64,000 nt of DNA, from positions 8,800,576 to 8,864,575 of the forward strand of contig NC_092099.1 in assembly GCF_045679555.1 (NCBI RefSeq), written 5' to 3'. Position 1 is the stretch's first letter. Each line of letters begins with the position of its first letter. The notes under the pieces are model-generated. The model was not told the DNA's origin. It ran no database searches and saw only the letters and a list, made by a program, of their open reading frames with translations. The position numbers and the translations under genes were made by a program. This stretch comes from Salvelinus alpinus. Its lineage: Eukaryota; Chordata; Actinopteri; Salmoniformes; Salmonidae. Below are positions 63,153-64,000 of the stretch, one piece after another.

Positions 63153-63191
63153 GAACGAGTAGGTGTGTCCAAACTTTTGACTGGTACTGTA
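63153..63191. mobile_element. Tc1-like terminus fragment
   Basis: ACGAGTAGGTGTGTCCAAAC TTTTGACTGGTACTGTA is the outer end of the family found at 24381-26660. Only the terminus remains, abutting the next element. Confidence 0.65.
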
Positions 63192-63195
63192 TATA

Positions 63196-64000
63196 CAGTG
63201 GCTTGTGAAAGTATTCACCCCCTTGGCATTTTTCCTATTTTGGTGAAACAAACAAGAAATTTGACCAAAAAAAACAGAACTGGAGGGTGCATAACTATTC
63301 ACCCCCCCCCCCCCCGCCCGCCAAAGTCAATAGTTTGTAGAGCCACCTTTTTGCAGTAATTACAGCTGCAAGTCTCTTGAGGTATGACTCTGTAAGCTTG
63401 GCACATCTAGCCACTGGGATTGTTGCACATTCTTCAAGGCAAAACTGCTCCAGATCCTTCAAGTTGGATGGGTTCCACTGGTGTACAGCAATATTTAAGT
63501 CATACCACAGATTCTCCATTGGATTGAGGTCTGGGATTTGACTAGGCCATTCAAAGATATTTAAATGTTTCCCCTTAAACCACTCAAGTTTTGCTTTAGC
63601 AGTATGCTTAGGGTCATTGTCCTGCTGGAAGGTGAAACAGCTTTCCCTCAAGAATTTCCCTGTATTTACCGCCATCCATCATTCCATCAATTCTGACAAG
63701 TTTCCCAGTCCCTGCCGATGAAAAACATCCCCACAGCATGATGCTGCCACCACCATGCTTCACTGTGGGGATGCTGTTCTCGTGGTGATGAGAGGTGTTG
63801 GGTTTGCGCCAGACATAGCGTTTTCCTTGATGGCCAAAAAGCTAAATTTTAGTCTCATATGACCAGAGTACCTTCTTCCATATGTTTGTGAAGTCTCCCA
63901 CGCCTTTTGGCAAACACCAAACGTGTTTGCTTATTTTTTTCTTTTAGCAATGGCTTTTTTTCTGGCCACTCTTAAAGCCCAGCTCTGTGGAATGTGTACA
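63196..64000 (-). mobile_element. Tc1-like element, cut by the window edge
   Basis: Starts CAGTGGCTTGTGAAAGTATT after TATA, contains a C-rich run at 63302-63316, and runs past 64000. The transposase is on the minus strand. Confidence 0.8.
63331..63675 (-). pseudogene. Tc1-like transposase C-terminal fragment (partial)
   Basis: Contains [20 protein letters not shown] (second Asp), IFEWPSQIPDLNPMENLWYD (Glu) and ESYLKRLAAVITAKRW. Asp and Glu are 34 residues apart. Upstream segments with [14 protein letters not shown] and WSYE-like sequence lie in other frames up to 63880, so the copy is frame-broken. The N-terminal part is outside the window or lost. Confidence 0.75.

Overview
The window reads as a teleost nuclear genome, almost certainly a salmonid (inference). 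The reasons are Tc1-like transposons of the Sleeping Beauty type, tRNA-derived SINEs ending in the salmonid-type tail (AAGAATTTGTTCTTAACTGA), several LTR families with TGTCAC...GTGACA ends, and AT-rich sequence with almost no coding content. I see no bacterial gene, operon, CRISPR array or stand-alone tRNA/rRNA gene.

Region 1 (1-4,100) holds the only host gene I can support: a cytoplasmic intermediate-filament (keratin/vimentin-like) gene on the minus strand, 3471 down to about 1106. It has a TATA box and an ATTGG box and no introns. It carries two frame breaks and a 664-bp hAT-like MITE in its glycine-rich tail, so it looks like a pseudogene or a damaged retrogene.

Region 2 (4,100-16,400) is mostly unremarkable AT-rich DNA with fold-back MITEs and one Tc1-like element carrying a SINE.

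Region 3 (16,400-26,900) is a nested transposon cluster. A 3.2-kb LTR element (17035-20247) has two 380-bp LTRs that I read as identical, a GTATG target duplication and a large Pro-rich tandem-repeat ORF but no pol. It sits inside an older LINE. Next come a mosaic Tc1 element with an exact 85-bp tandem duplication and a local inversion, a Tc1 interrupted by a solo LTR, and a Tc1 interrupted by a 1.04-kb repeat at a TTAA site.

Region 4 (27,000-46,900) holds SINEs of two head types with one shared tail, TTAA-type repeats, LINE endonuclease and reverse-transcriptase fragments, inverted LINE tails, a 76-bp GT array, a Sleeping Beauty-like element carrying a solo LTR, and a Tc1 with a LINE fragment in place of its catalytic half.

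Region 5 (46,900-64,000) holds a second Sleeping Beauty-like copy inside a hAT-like element, an internally deleted Tc1, a 1.8-kb TTAA-family relative, a solo LTR with a GTACC duplication, and a 1607-bp Tc1 element (59800-61406) whose 340-codon transposase frame is broken by a single stop codon. A Tc1 cut by the window edge ends the sequence. Layered insertion, not a multi-gene pathway, organises this window.
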